Below, piece after piece: positions 25,980-35,015 of a stretch of 64,000 nucleotides of DNA. Under the pieces are notes generated by a model. The model worked only from the letters and a program-made list of their open reading frames with translations. It did not search any database and had not been told where the DNA came from. Positions within the stretch are counted from its first letter, which is position 1; every line of letters starts with the position of its first letter. The stretch is from NCBI RefSeq assembly GCF_000959725.1, contig NZ_CP009323.1, positions 1,178,001-1,242,000 of the forward strand, given 5' to 3'. The stretch is from Burkholderia gladioli (GTDB lineage Bacteria; Pseudomonadota; Gammaproteobacteria; Burkholderiales; Burkholderiaceae). The position numbers and the translations under genes are program-made.

Positions 25980-27083
25980 CTACAGTCCGAGTCGGTCGGG
26001 GCGCACAAGCGCCGGACCGACGAAGATAAGTTTGCGCAATGCCGCGTGTGGGCCGCACGGCTGCATCCGGAAGTGCGGCCGCCGCCAGTGGCCGCTGACT
26101 TCGCGATGCGTACCGTCCGATGGGACTGATCCGGCCGCTTCGGCATCGAGAATCGCAGGGCCGACGACATGTCGGTCGTAGAGCTGTTCAATTTCCGCGA
26201 GCCGTTCCGCGCGCTTTCGCTTGCCAAGCCCAGGAAAGTGTCGTGGCGCGTTCGAATAAGCGCGCTCTTGAACGACCTGCGCATCGCGTGCATTGAGGTA
26301 CAACAACATCTTGATCGCATAGTCCAGAGCGTCACGCCAGAACTGCTGAGCGTCAGGCGAATCAGGCATGCCGTCGGCTGCAGGCCGCTGAAACAACTCG
26401 TCCACCAATTCACGAATCGTCTTGTCGGGGTCCTCCAGCGGCAGCGTAATCGAATCCATCGCCACGCCGTCGTTAGGACCGCCGGCCATTAACCATGTGG
26501 CAACGCCGATCGACCGCTCATTCCTGAAGATCACAATCGCTTCAATATCGCCGGCTTGCTTCCAGCGCGTAGGTTCGGGAATGATGCATAGCGTATCGGT
26601 CGGCATTTTGAGCATGCCAATCGGCACATCCTCCGCGATATAGGCGGAGTCGAGCAGACGGTGCAGCGGTGGGGTTGGTTCGTAAAACGTACCTTTACGC
26701 ACTTCGAAGGCGAGCCACACGCCGCTGTATTGAGCGATCCCGGCAAGTGCGTCGGCCGAGCGGCCATTCGCTCCGTGCGGCAAAAGATCCCTCGTAAAGC
26801 GATCGAGATAGCGCGTCAAACGCAGGATGCCGTGAGAGCGCAGCATGTCGGTTAGCGTCGGCGACGCCACGCGGTCTGTTGCTGCCCGCAGAGCGTCCCA
26901 CGCGGCAAACGCGCCCGTGATCCGATAGCGAACCGGCCCAGGCAAGCGAGCGAGCTTCGGATCGGTAACGGCAGTGGCCGAGCACATCAGTGCGGTCATG
27001 AGCCGCTGACGAATATCGGCACGCAGCGCTTGAAACCGGGTCTCGGATATCAAGACGGGGGCGCGTGAAGACACATCCTTCAA
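25980..27083 (-). CDS. Unknown protein with AcrVA2-like C-terminal motif, T6SS-linked
   Basis: About 367 residues, soluble, no signal peptide. I do not recognise a T6SS family. The order of features resembles AcrVA2 (anti-Cas12a) proteins: LCIIPEP in the middle, a helical FWRDALDYAIKMLLYLNA, and a C-terminal EVSGHWRRPHFRMQPCG then LRKLIFVGPALV, compared with the RRGHW...G...R.RWQPAVFV end of AcrVA2. The frame is open to TTG 27137, overlapping PAAR by 8 bases; I prefer TTG 27083 because AGGAGGAG lies 9 bases before it. AcrVA2 lowers Cas12a by acting on its nascent translation; here a role in spike assembly or translation control is equally possible. Confidence 0.6.
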   Translation of the reverse strand: MKDVSSRAPVLISETRFQALRADIRQRLMTALMCSATAVTDPKLARLPGPVRYRITGAFAAWDALRAATDRVASPTLTDMLRSHGILRLTRYLDRFTRDLLPHGANGRSADALAGIAQYSGVWLAFEVRKGTFYEPTPPLHRLLDSAYIAEDVPIGMLKMPTDTLCIIPEPTRWKQAGDIEAIVIFRNERSIGVATWLMAGGPNDGVAMDSITLPLEDPDKTIRELVDELFQRPAADGMPDSPDAQQFWRDALDYAIKMLLYLNARDAQVVQERAYSNAPRHFPGLGKRKRAERLAEIEQLYDRHVVGPAILDAEAAGSVPSDGTHREVSGHWRRPHFRMQPCGPHAALRKLIFVGPALVRPDRLGL

Positions 27084-27129
27084 AGTTACTTTCTCCTCCT
27101 GGCCACCGAACTGCTCATGCCAACTACCT

Positions 27130-27390
27130 TTATTCAAGCGACGAAATCAGTCGGGCCCCGCATTCCGTCGGATCGTCGTGGAAGGCGACCGGCGTGCCGT
27201 GATGGTTGCGGGTACTCTCTTGCGGAATGATCCTGAACTGCCCGCCACACTTTGGGCACCATGTCAGGTGATCCTTCAGCGCAACCGGCACGCCCAGCGC
27301 TGTCAAATCGTCGCTCGCGGTGATCACGTCGCCGCCGTGGGTCGTCTTGTCGTGCAGGCGGATCACGCCGCGTCCGTGTTCGTCTTTCAT
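27130..27390 (-). CDS. PAAR-domain spike-tip protein
   Basis: 86 residues (94 if the upstream ATG at 27414 is used). GVIRLHDKTTHGGDVITASDD is the PAAR start, and WCPKCGGQFRI with NHHGTPVAFHDDPTECGA supplies Cys and His for the Zn-bound tip. PAAR proteins sharpen the VgrG trimer and can carry effectors; this one has no extra domain. ATG 27390 follows GGAAGGGGAG. The stop overlaps the possible upstream start of the next gene, suggesting coupled translation. Confidence 0.88.
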   Translation of the reverse strand: MKDEHGRGVIRLHDKTTHGGDVITASDDLTALGVPVALKDHLTWCPKCGGQFRIIPQESTRNHHGTPVAFHDDPTECGARLISSLE

Positions 27391-27459
27391 CTCCCCTTCC
27401 CGCATCGCCTGCATGTCATGTTGTGGACTCGACGCGATCTGGCCGCATCTGTATGCAAG

Positions 27460-27954
27460 TCAACCATCGCTCTTCGGAGCGACTCCGCTAAAAGTCTTCG
27501 GATGCTGAGCATTAGCGCACACTCGATTCCACCCCGAGAATTCGAACGCGGTCGCATACCTGCCTCGATTGCGCTCATCACGAATTCCGTCGTTTAACTC
27601 GGGCCTCTCCAGGTTGAGCGGACCATAGTCGGAAAGTGACGGGTCATCCGAACGGGCTGCATAAATGAAGCGCACCCGTACCGGTTTGCCATCCGGCTTT
27701 TTATAGCTGACGTATCCGCAGACGAACGTTCGTTTGTAGTTCGGCGTTGGACTTATCCCATGCAAATCAGGAGTACTTTCGTATAAATCGGAAAATTCGA
27801 TATCGTGGTCATTGCCCAATGCTGCCTCGACCGCTTTTTCCGCAGCATCGTATTTTGCATAGGCACTTGACATGCCTCCGACGAACAATACATGTGCCGT
27901 GGTTAGTGCAACTACGAGGTGCTTTGCAAGCATGCCGGAAACCCTCTTCATCAA
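27460..27954 (-). CDS. Secreted protein of unknown function in the T6SS cassette
   Basis: 164 residues with a signal peptide of about 33 residues ending SSAYA. The mature part has DAAEKAVEAALGNDHDIEF, a Cys in RTFVCGYVSYKK and another in NRVCANAQ, which could form a disulfide in the periplasm. No family recognised. It starts 6 bases after the DUF6708 gene, in the place where a second immunity or periplasmic accessory protein would sit. Immunity is an inference from context only. Confidence 0.65.
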   Translation of the reverse strand: MMKRVSGMLAKHLVVALTTAHVLFVGGMSSAYAKYDAAEKAVEAALGNDHDIEFSDLYESTPDLHGISPTPNYKRTFVCGYVSYKKPDGKPVRVRFIYAARSDDPSLSDYGPLNLERPELNDGIRDERNRGRYATAFEFSGWNRVCANAQHPKTFSGVAPKSDG

Positions 27955-27960
27955 TAAGCG

Positions 27961-29046
27961 TTAGCTACGTGCAGCCGCGTGCCTCATGTTGGCACCCGGA
28001 TTCTCCAGCCAAGCTGCCGCATACAGCCTGCCATCGGGTTCACCCGCCCAGTCTTCGACGCGTGCTTTGGGATCATTCGGATACTCGCCGCGCTGCTGGG
28101 CCAGAACCGTGTCGCCCCATCCGACAGGTGTCCCCGAGCGGGGTTCCGCGTAGAGGTCGTCGGGCGCAATCACGGAGATTTGCTCGATCGCGGCAGGCCA
28201 GACGGGATCGCGGCAAGTCGCATTTGCAATGATTCGCATGACGGTAAAAATCAGAATCAACGGCATCATCAGCAGCCGAATGAAGACCGGCGCACGCATG
28301 CCGAAGCTGTACAGAGAAAACAGGAACGACTCGCGCGGCGTCTCGTTCTGCGTGTGGAACAGCATCGGTTTAGGCAAACCGCTCGGGCCGTTGTTCATGT
28401 ACGCACACCAGTAGTTCCACTGCGCTAGCGCCATTTCAACCTGCCGCCTGCCGGTCCACTCCCGGCCGATCGAGAACACACGAGTGACATTGCCGTGATC
28501 GTCGACCGTATAGTGCCGAATGTGGAAGATCGTGCCGAAGGACGTGTCCTCGCGATGTAAACAAAAGATCGAATCTTCTGTCCACGGTGCTTCCCAAACG
28601 ACGTCACCCTCGCCGGACTTGCCGATGAACCGACGAGTACGCATCGCAAAAAGCTTGCGAGCGTCACGATGAAAGCGGATCGGGCGATAGCGCAAACCAA
28701 AGAACAGTCCGCGCCCGAGTTTCCAGACCATGGTTCCAAACAGGGCCATAGCTCCAACCGCCAGGCAATTCATTATGAAATCGCCTGATGCTCCATTCGC
28801 ATGGGTAAAAACGTAGATATATGGCCCAATCCCTATGCATAGAAAAGCGAACACGACACCGGTGACGAACCACTGTTTTTCAAGGAAAGACGGCTCGATC
28901 ACATCCATGAAGGTCGAGTTGATGCTAAATGTCGAACCGAAATCCTGAACAGTTGGGCCGACAGACTGGTTGATTGGCAAGCGATGCGCCAAATCCCACT
29001 CTGGCACGGGCTCACCAATGCATTTCTTCATGACGCGTTCATCCAT
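27961..29046 (-). CDS. DUF6708-type membrane protein, probable immunity protein
   Basis: 361 residues with three or four membrane segments: WFVTGVVFAFLCIGIGPYIYVF (near 60-81), FIMNCLAVGAMALFGTMVW (near 90-108) and FIRLLMMPLILIFTVMRIIA (near 255-275). PIRFHRDARKLFAMR is typical of DUF6708. It starts 3 bases after the pore-forming effector gene. Colicin and VasX immunity proteins (TsiV2) are also membrane proteins encoded right after their toxin, so this is the best immunity candidate. The family name is from memory of the motif. Confidence 0.7.
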   Translation of the reverse strand: MDERVMKKCIGEPVPEWDLAHRLPINQSVGPTVQDFGSTFSINSTFMDVIEPSFLEKQWFVTGVVFAFLCIGIGPYIYVFTHANGASGDFIMNCLAVGAMALFGTMVWKLGRGLFFGLRYRPIRFHRDARKLFAMRTRRFIGKSGEGDVVWEAPWTEDSIFCLHREDTSFGTIFHIRHYTVDDHGNVTRVFSIGREWTGRRQVEMALAQWNYWCAYMNNGPSGLPKPMLFHTQNETPRESFLFSLYSFGMRAPVFIRLLMMPLILIFTVMRIIANATCRDPVWPAAIEQISVIAPDDLYAEPRSGTPVGWGDTVLAQQRGEYPNDPKARVEDWAGEPDGRLYAAAWLENPGANMRHAAARS

Positions 29047-29049
29047 GTA

Positions 29050-31617
29050 TCAGCCTCCTGCCGCAGAGTTAAACGCCTTGAGTTCCGCCTCAAGCGAATC
29101 GTAGTGCTCCCCTTTACTAAACTTGCAGCGTGATACCCAGTCCTTCAGGGCAGACGCCTTGATAAAGGCGATCGCGATACCTACCAGAATTGACAAGATA
29201 AGAGCCGGCCAGAATAGGGGAAGGCTAAAGAATGCTGCTGCAGCCACATACGCCCCAAGGACCCCACTGACAAAATAAAGCCTGGAAAGATTCTTTTCCC
29301 CATTACTCCACGCTTCAGGCATGTTCTTGAAAATGTCATACCCCGCCAACACGATCCCAGCGATCGCGCCAAGACCACGACCGACCTTCGCCCCGACCTC
29401 GGCCCATTCGCTAGCACCGGCCCACTGCTTCATGATGAACGCCGACAGCGGATGAGCCGGTGCTTTCGCCACGGTTTCCGACGCGGTTTCGATGACGGTC
29501 CCGACGATCGAAACGACAGCCCCGACCGCCTTCAGACCGGTTTCGCCTTGGCTGAACTGATCACTGCCCGCCCAATCCTTTGCCGCGAACGTAAGCGTCG
29601 CCATCTGGAAAATCACCGTCACAACGCCGAGATTGAACTCCTGGGCCGAGCCAAGCCACTTCTTGGCAGCATCCACACCCGGAACCTTGACGGCCTTGAT
29701 GGCACTGGCCTCCAACTTCCCATCCTTGACCAGAGCATCGACGTCCATCTCGTAGGCGACGATATTTGGATCACTGGGTGGTGCCGTCTTCAGCACCTGC
29801 TTCCCGACTTGAGTCGCGGACGCGCGCTGTTCAGTCCGGTCGCCATCCAGTTTGACGCCCAATTCCCGAGCCTGCTGCAAAGCCCAGTCGCGAATGGCAA
29901 GCTTAGTGACTTGCGACGGTTTGAGTCGAACACCGGACTGTATCGCCAAACGAATGGTCACGAAGCCCAGTGCGGCGCCCCGCGTGGTCTTCGTAAGTAC
30001 GCTGACGATCTGATTGGCGGTCGTCACGATAAGCCGATCACGCAGGTTGGCCGCGTTACCAAGTTTTTCGATCTTCTTGAACGCTTCCTTATAGAGGTTC
30101 AGGAAGTTCTCATACTGAATATCAGAACCGTGCACCTGTGCATCCGCCGCTTTCATTAGCGTGTCCTGATTGAACATCAGAGCGCGCACGTACAGATTAC
30201 GGATATCTGAAGCTCGACCGTTCAGCCAGCCATCTAGCACCGTCTTGCAAGCCTCAGTACCGACAGCGGCGCCTATGGTCTGCGCGCACGACTCACTGTA
30301 CGCGTAGCCGCTCCGGAGATCCTGCGAATCGTGAACACCCGCCATCCATTCGGCGAGCAATTGCGACTTGAGCCAATCCGCATGCGCTTGCACCAGCGGC
30401 TGCCACTTTGGATTGAAGGCTGCAAGCGCTTGCTGATACTCCTGCGGGAAGCGTTTCAATGCCTCTTCATCGAGCACGCTGGTTCGCTTCCCATCGGGAC
30501 CGACCTTGAACGTTGCCTCCTCCCACGCCTCGTTCGCCGCCGCTTCCTGCGTTGCCGGAACGTTCTCGGTCTTTTGGTCTTCCTCCTTCATCGCCTGCTC
30601 AAGGCTGCCCGTCTTAATCCAAGAGCGCATCACGTGGAAAAAACCAATCGCATCCGGCACGCCTTGCGCGCCGACCTTCATATTGGCGGCATTGGCGTCC
30701 GCGATGGTTTTCGAGGTTCCATAGGTCAGCCCGGTAATGGCTTTCGCATTCGCTCGAATTCCCGCTTCAGCACGTTCGAGCAATTGCGCAGATGTCCACT
30801 TCCAAAACATCTGTTCGTCGAAACCGTTGTTCAGGTTGGGAACCGTCAGTTCCGCGAGATCGTTAGTGAGACCGACAGGGTCATTGACCGCGACCACAAA
30901 CCCTTTCTTGTTCGGAGATTCAGCCATCGCGTCGCCGATTCGTTTGGCGACGTTTCGCTGACGCAGGCGAATCTCGTCCTTGGGCGCGCGGTTGCTAAAG
31001 CCAAACGCAGCCGCCATTGCCTGAGCGTCCATCGCGAAATGCGCGATCTTGCTCTGAGTGGCTTGAAATTCGCCTGTGTCGGTTGCGCTCCCGGCCAGCA
31101 TCGCGGGAACGTTGACGCACTGCATATGCTGCTTGCGCCAAGCCGCGTCGTTGATTTTGTTGTACACGAGGTCCTTGGTCCATCGCACGTTCGACCAGCC
31201 AATCCAGAGGTTGGTCGCTTCGTCACTTCCGGGCGTGTGTTCGACGCTCACACAACGGCCGAGCGATTCGAAAGCCAAGTCTCCGGCCATCGCGCAGCCT
31301 TGGGTCAGCGCGCTTTCCGCGTCGCCCGGCGGCGGCGTCACGTCGGGGGGAAAACTCCACATGATCCCGTCGTCAAGAACCATATAAGCGGCCAGTTTCT
31401 TCCGCTTCTCGTCGTAGGTGTAAAGATAGCCAGGGCGCAATGCGCGCAATGTGTACTTCGCGGTCGCAACGGTCTGAGGGGCACGTCCGTCGATCCGAAA
31501 ATTGCCAGATAGGGCCGGCGCTTTGGAAGCGCCTCGCGGGCACGCGATCGCGTATCGGACGGGATAGATCAGCAGCGACTGGCGATCGCAAAGCGGACAG
31601 CCTTTAGTGGTCGGCAT
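29050..31617 (-). CDS. VasX-like T6SS pore-forming effector (BTH_I2691 type)
   Basis: 855 residues, no Sec signal. The N-terminus has the VasX_N pattern: CPLCDRQSLLIYPVRYAI and LRALRPGYLYTYDEKRKK. The C-terminus has hydrophobic segments at about 664-680, 696-712, 746-762 and a long one at 780-819 (LYFVSGVLGAYVAAAAFFSL onward), the colicin-like pore domain. Such effectors depolarise the target inner membrane. Order vgrG, DUF4123, effector, membrane protein equals V. cholerae VCA0018-VCA0021. Delivery by the cassette VgrG is inferred. Confidence 0.85.
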   Translation of the reverse strand: MPTTKGCPLCDRQSLLIYPVRYAIACPRGASKAPALSGNFRIDGRAPQTVATAKYTLRALRPGYLYTYDEKRKKLAAYMVLDDGIMWSFPPDVTPPPGDAESALTQGCAMAGDLAFESLGRCVSVEHTPGSDEATNLWIGWSNVRWTKDLVYNKINDAAWRKQHMQCVNVPAMLAGSATDTGEFQATQSKIAHFAMDAQAMAAAFGFSNRAPKDEIRLRQRNVAKRIGDAMAESPNKKGFVVAVNDPVGLTNDLAELTVPNLNNGFDEQMFWKWTSAQLLERAEAGIRANAKAITGLTYGTSKTIADANAANMKVGAQGVPDAIGFFHVMRSWIKTGSLEQAMKEEDQKTENVPATQEAAANEAWEEATFKVGPDGKRTSVLDEEALKRFPQEYQQALAAFNPKWQPLVQAHADWLKSQLLAEWMAGVHDSQDLRSGYAYSESCAQTIGAAVGTEACKTVLDGWLNGRASDIRNLYVRALMFNQDTLMKAADAQVHGSDIQYENFLNLYKEAFKKIEKLGNAANLRDRLIVTTANQIVSVLTKTTRGAALGFVTIRLAIQSGVRLKPSQVTKLAIRDWALQQARELGVKLDGDRTEQRASATQVGKQVLKTAPPSDPNIVAYEMDVDALVKDGKLEASAIKAVKVPGVDAAKKWLGSAQEFNLGVVTVIFQMATLTFAAKDWAGSDQFSQGETGLKAVGAVVSIVGTVIETASETVAKAPAHPLSAFIMKQWAGASEWAEVGAKVGRGLGAIAGIVLAGYDIFKNMPEAWSNGEKNLSRLYFVSGVLGAYVAAAAFFSLPLFWPALILSILVGIAIAFIKASALKDWVSRCKFSKGEHYDSLEAELKAFNSAAGG

Positions 31618-31656
31618 GGGTTGATCCTCGGAATTTCACGGTATGAAGTGACAGCT

Positions 31657-32421
31657 TCATTCGGTCAGGAAAGCGTGCCGCATACGTTGAACTGCATCGT
31701 CGACGAGCGCATCCATGTTCATCGCGTCCTGGCCGTCCAACGAGCACAAGATCTGATCGAGCGCCGCCGGCGACTGCGCTGCCTGTTCGACCGACAGCGT
31801 CGGCAGCCGCCGGCGAATCCGGTCGGCAATCTCGCTGCGGTTGATGCGCGGCCACTGGTCAGGGCGCGGCCAGCCTGACGCTTGATCGTCCAGCGGCACA
31901 AAGTCGGCACCCAGGCCGGCGCTACGCCAGCGATGGCCGGCCCAAGCGAAGCACCATTCTCGGACGGGTCCCAAGAGGGCCAGCCGCTGACTCGGATCGA
32001 AGACTGCCAGGGTAAGGCTCAAGACACGCGGATCGTAGTACCGCCAGAACACTGGCCGCCCGCCCTCGCCGGGACCGACCAGATACCGTGCGACATGTTC
32101 GGCGAGCGTATCGATATCCGCAGCGCTGTCGATCCACGCGCAAATTGCGGGCGGGCGGTCGACCTCCGGTTCCTCTTGCCACCGTTTGGTCGCAATCCGT
32201 TGCCCCTCCAGATCAAGGGCGGCAAGGTCGATCAACCGTGGCATCAGTTCTTCACGATGTGCCAGCACGCGCGGGGTGCAGGCTCGCATGTCGAGCGAGG
32301 CTAGATCAGGCACGTGAGCGAGTGTCGCAGGTTCCACCAGCAGGAAGCCCGTCGTCACCACTTCCTGATGATCAGGGGCAGCCTGCATCGCAGGCGTGAG
32401 CGTTTTCATTCCGTCATCCAT
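31657..32421 (-). CDS. DUF4123 T6SS adaptor/chaperone
   Basis: 254 residues, cytoplasmic. CAWIDSAADIDTLAEHV, RPVFWRYYDPRVLSLTLAVFDP and LLGPVREWCFAW are the DUF4123 core. These adaptors (VasW, Tap-1/TEC) bind one effector and load it onto its VgrG. ATG 32421 shares one base with the vgrG TGA (TGATG), giving strict translational coupling; the frame is open to 32481 but that part lies within vgrG. It sits 39 bases before the effector it presumably loads. Confidence 0.85.
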   Translation of the reverse strand: MDDGMKTLTPAMQAAPDHQEVVTTGFLLVEPATLAHVPDLASLDMRACTPRVLAHREELMPRLIDLAALDLEGQRIATKRWQEEPEVDRPPAICAWIDSAADIDTLAEHVARYLVGPGEGGRPVFWRYYDPRVLSLTLAVFDPSQRLALLGPVREWCFAWAGHRWRSAGLGADFVPLDDQASGWPRPDQWPRINRSEIADRIRRRLPTLSVEQAAQSPAALDQILCSLDGQDAMNMDALVDDAVQRMRHAFLTE

Positions 32422-34892
32422 CAGGCGACTGCGATCGATGCCTGGCCGGTTTCCGCAGCACCGCCAGCCAACTGCGAGCACAGATCCGATCCAGGGAACT
32501 GCGCTGGCACGCTCTGCGGGCCCACCGTATCGTGGCTGCCCGCATGAATCTTGTTCTCGCCGGGCGTATAGCCCACGATGCCTTTCGCACTGACCTCTAA
32601 CTGGCTGTTGCCGGCCGTCAAGCGAATGCCCTGCTTCGCGGTGATGTTGATCCAGTCCGTCGTGCTGATGATCGACAACACCTTCTTCGCCAGCAGTTCC
32701 AGCTCATCGTTTTCCGCGTGCACCTGCACCTTGCCGCTCGCCGCGATCAGCTTCATGCCCATTTTGTGCACGAATAGCGAGAACTTGTCCGATACGCTGG
32801 CGAAGAACGATTTCCCCGTCGCGACCGACATGCTTTCGCCAGCCGTCACGGCTACGTGCTGGCCGCCCGTGACGTGCGCGGTCGCAGGCGTCGTGACGGC
32901 AATGCCGGCCGCTCCAGCCAACAATAGATGCGCTTCATTGAGTTCAGGGAAGTCGTCTTGACCACTCGTGCCCGTCGCCCCCCCACCCTGAATGCCGTCC
33001 ACCTGCGATTTCAGTGCGTCAGCAATCGGGGTTTGGTCCGCACCGCTTTCCTGGGCTTGATAGTGCTGCGCCAGCTTGGCTGATTGCGCGTGTAAGGTTT
33101 GCGCTTTGGTCAGGCGCGATGTCGGTTCGCTAACGTCGGAGAGATGCCCTTGCGCGGCAGGACGTACCTCCGTGCTGATCACCATGCCCTTGCCGCTGCG
33201 GATCGCACCGACCTCATCGGTACGCAGCTCGAAGCCTTCGCCTCGGGCATCCTTGCGCCCCTGCCAGTCCTCAATGCGCGTGATCTTGCCGAGCGAGAGC
33301 TGGCTCGCCGCATGGTCAGATCGGAGCTGCGCCTGAATGGCGTTTGCCGTGTCATCGAAAATCAGGTGATTGCTGCGACCTGACGACGCGTTACCGTCTG
33401 CACCGTTCAGTTCCCGGCTGCGAATGCCCATCAGCGCATTCTCGTCCGGCAGCTTCCACGACGGCACGTTGCGCGCGTTCATCACGCGGCCCGTAATGAT
33501 GGGATGGTCCGGATTGCCGTCGAGCCACTGCACGATGACTTCGGAGCCGATGCGGGGCAGCGCGGCCATTCCTTGGCCGCCTCCGGCCCAGCCGCTGGCG
33601 ACCCGCACCCATGTCGAATACTTGCCGTCGCGATCCCAGTGGAATTGAATCAGGACGCGGCCGTGTTCATCGGTGTGAATGCTTGTACCCGACTGGCCGA
33701 CGACGGTCGCTGTCTGCGGCGCGAGAATCTTCGTGTCGACGCTGTTGAAGCCTCGTCCGGGCCGCCACGGAGTTGCCTTGGGGACGCACGTGAACTCATT
33801 GCGGTATTCCGCCAGCGCCCCCGTGTCCTGCAGATAGTTGTTGGTCGCCACATGTCGAACCGAGACGATCAGATATTCGTCGTCGCTCTGATCGCGGCTC
33901 AGCGCCGAACCATAACGGTCCGTCAGTCGGAACCAGCGCCCTGGCTGCACAAAACGATTGTTGCCCTTCGCATCGAAGCGTTTGATCGTCGCTTCTATTT
34001 CCTCCATTCGACGATTGACGACCTGATAGCCATGCTCCATGTTCCGATAACCGTACGCGCCAGCGTACTCGTTCCATTCAAGCTGCGGCAGGGCAGCTTC
34101 CGGACTCGACAGGCTTGTTTGAACATGGGTCGGCGTCGGGGTCTTGAAGTCGAAACGGGACAGTTCCGCGTGCGTCGACGTGGTCTGCTGGAACGGGGAC
34201 CAGGTCAGAATGCTGTCCGACTCCTCCGCGCCCATGCCATTGTGGAATCGGATTTCGTGCCCCTTGCCGTCGATGGCGGGTGCAGGACGCGTCGGATCGG
34301 AAACGGTCAGCTTGTGAGACTTGGCCGTGTGCTCATACCAGTACAAATAGCCCGCGTGTTCCCAGCGCCGATGAAGATAATTGTGATCGTCTTCATCGAA
34401 CTGACAGGCCATCGTCATGCGCGGATCGTCTTCGCCGACCTGCCACGCCCAATCGGGCAACACACCGTAGTCCTGGAAAACCGTCGCAGTCTGGTCGTGC
34501 AGGTTCTGGTCGAGGAACAGGCGATTGTGCTGGCTGTACTTCAGGTAGCGCAGCCAAGGACCGACATGCGCCTCATAGAAGACCCAGCCGCCATCCGTGC
34601 GAACGTGCCGGAACGCAAAGATATGACCGTTGAAATATCGGCTGCTCCCATCGCCGCGCGCCAAACTGATCGTGACCCGTTTACCGATAAAGTCCTTCGG
34701 CGCAAGCTTGTCTTTGTCCGACAGGAGGTCGATCTTGTAGGTGAAATCCTTGGATAGCGCTTCAACCGCCTCGAATGCGTTAGGCAGCAGGATTGGGTCA
34801 GGCGCGTTGCCGTCCGGAAAGCTGATTTGCACTTGCCGGTTGTGCTGCGGCCCCAGCGCAAGGTCTCTCAAGGCTTGTGCCGTGTTCTGCAT
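32421..34892 (-). CDS. vgrG: Type VI secretion spike protein VgrG
   Basis: 823 residues. The gp27-like N-terminal part has AFEAVEALSKDFTYKIDLLS and the DDHNYLHRRWEHAGYLYWYE block; the gp5-like OB fold near residues 440-505 has GRVLIQFHWDRDGK, GWAGGGQGMAALPRIGSEV and GNPDHPIITGRVMN. The DUF2345 beta-helix covers about 650-800 (AHLLLAGAAGIAVTTPA). There is no extra C-terminal toxin domain; the tail after TVGPQSV is short. It opens the cassette and should trimerise to form the spike carrying the PAAR tip and the VasX-like effector. Confidence 0.96.
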   Translation of the reverse strand: MQNTAQALRDLALGPQHNRQVQISFPDGNAPDPILLPNAFEAVEALSKDFTYKIDLLSDKDKLAPKDFIGKRVTISLARGDGSSRYFNGHIFAFRHVRTDGGWVFYEAHVGPWLRYLKYSQHNRLFLDQNLHDQTATVFQDYGVLPDWAWQVGEDDPRMTMACQFDEDDHNYLHRRWEHAGYLYWYEHTAKSHKLTVSDPTRPAPAIDGKGHEIRFHNGMGAEESDSILTWSPFQQTTSTHAELSRFDFKTPTPTHVQTSLSSPEAALPQLEWNEYAGAYGYRNMEHGYQVVNRRMEEIEATIKRFDAKGNNRFVQPGRWFRLTDRYGSALSRDQSDDEYLIVSVRHVATNNYLQDTGALAEYRNEFTCVPKATPWRPGRGFNSVDTKILAPQTATVVGQSGTSIHTDEHGRVLIQFHWDRDGKYSTWVRVASGWAGGGQGMAALPRIGSEVIVQWLDGNPDHPIITGRVMNARNVPSWKLPDENALMGIRSRELNGADGNASSGRSNHLIFDDTANAIQAQLRSDHAASQLSLGKITRIEDWQGRKDARGEGFELRTDEVGAIRSGKGMVISTEVRPAAQGHLSDVSEPTSRLTKAQTLHAQSAKLAQHYQAQESGADQTPIADALKSQVDGIQGGGATGTSGQDDFPELNEAHLLLAGAAGIAVTTPATAHVTGGQHVAVTAGESMSVATGKSFFASVSDKFSLFVHKMGMKLIAASGKVQVHAENDELELLAKKVLSIISTTDWINITAKQGIRLTAGNSQLEVSAKGIVGYTPGENKIHAGSHDTVGPQSVPAQFPGSDLCSQLAGGAAETGQASIAVA

Positions 34893-35007
34893 TGTTCTTA
34901 TCCCCTGATCCGGGCGCGAAAAGCAGTTGGGCGGCCCGTACGCCCTGGATGCGCCAGCAACGCGGGATTCGATCGTGCTCGTCCCGACGCGCCGCGATAA
35001 CCTCAGA

Positions 35008-35015
35008 GGTATACC
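35008..35015 (-). promoter_or_regulatory. Possible extended -10 (TGGTATACC) for the vgrG operon
   Basis: On the minus strand TGGTATACC lies about 115 bases before the vgrG ATG; GGTATACC is itself palindromic. There is no good -35. The 214-base spacer after rfaE2 shows no terminator, so read-through from rfaE2 is possible. Confidence 0.3.

Larger units (their letters stand above)
24098..34892 (-). other. T6SS auxiliary island (vgrG cassette)
   Basis: Eight consecutive minus-strand genes from vgrG to tssF. Base composition is visibly lower in GC, with more A/T-ending codons, than the flanking core genes, most strongly in 27400-31600. It splits the coaX block from rfaE2. No integrase, transposase, tRNA or direct-repeat ends were found, so acquisition by homologous exchange of flanks is more likely than by an integrative element. 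Confidence 0.75.
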
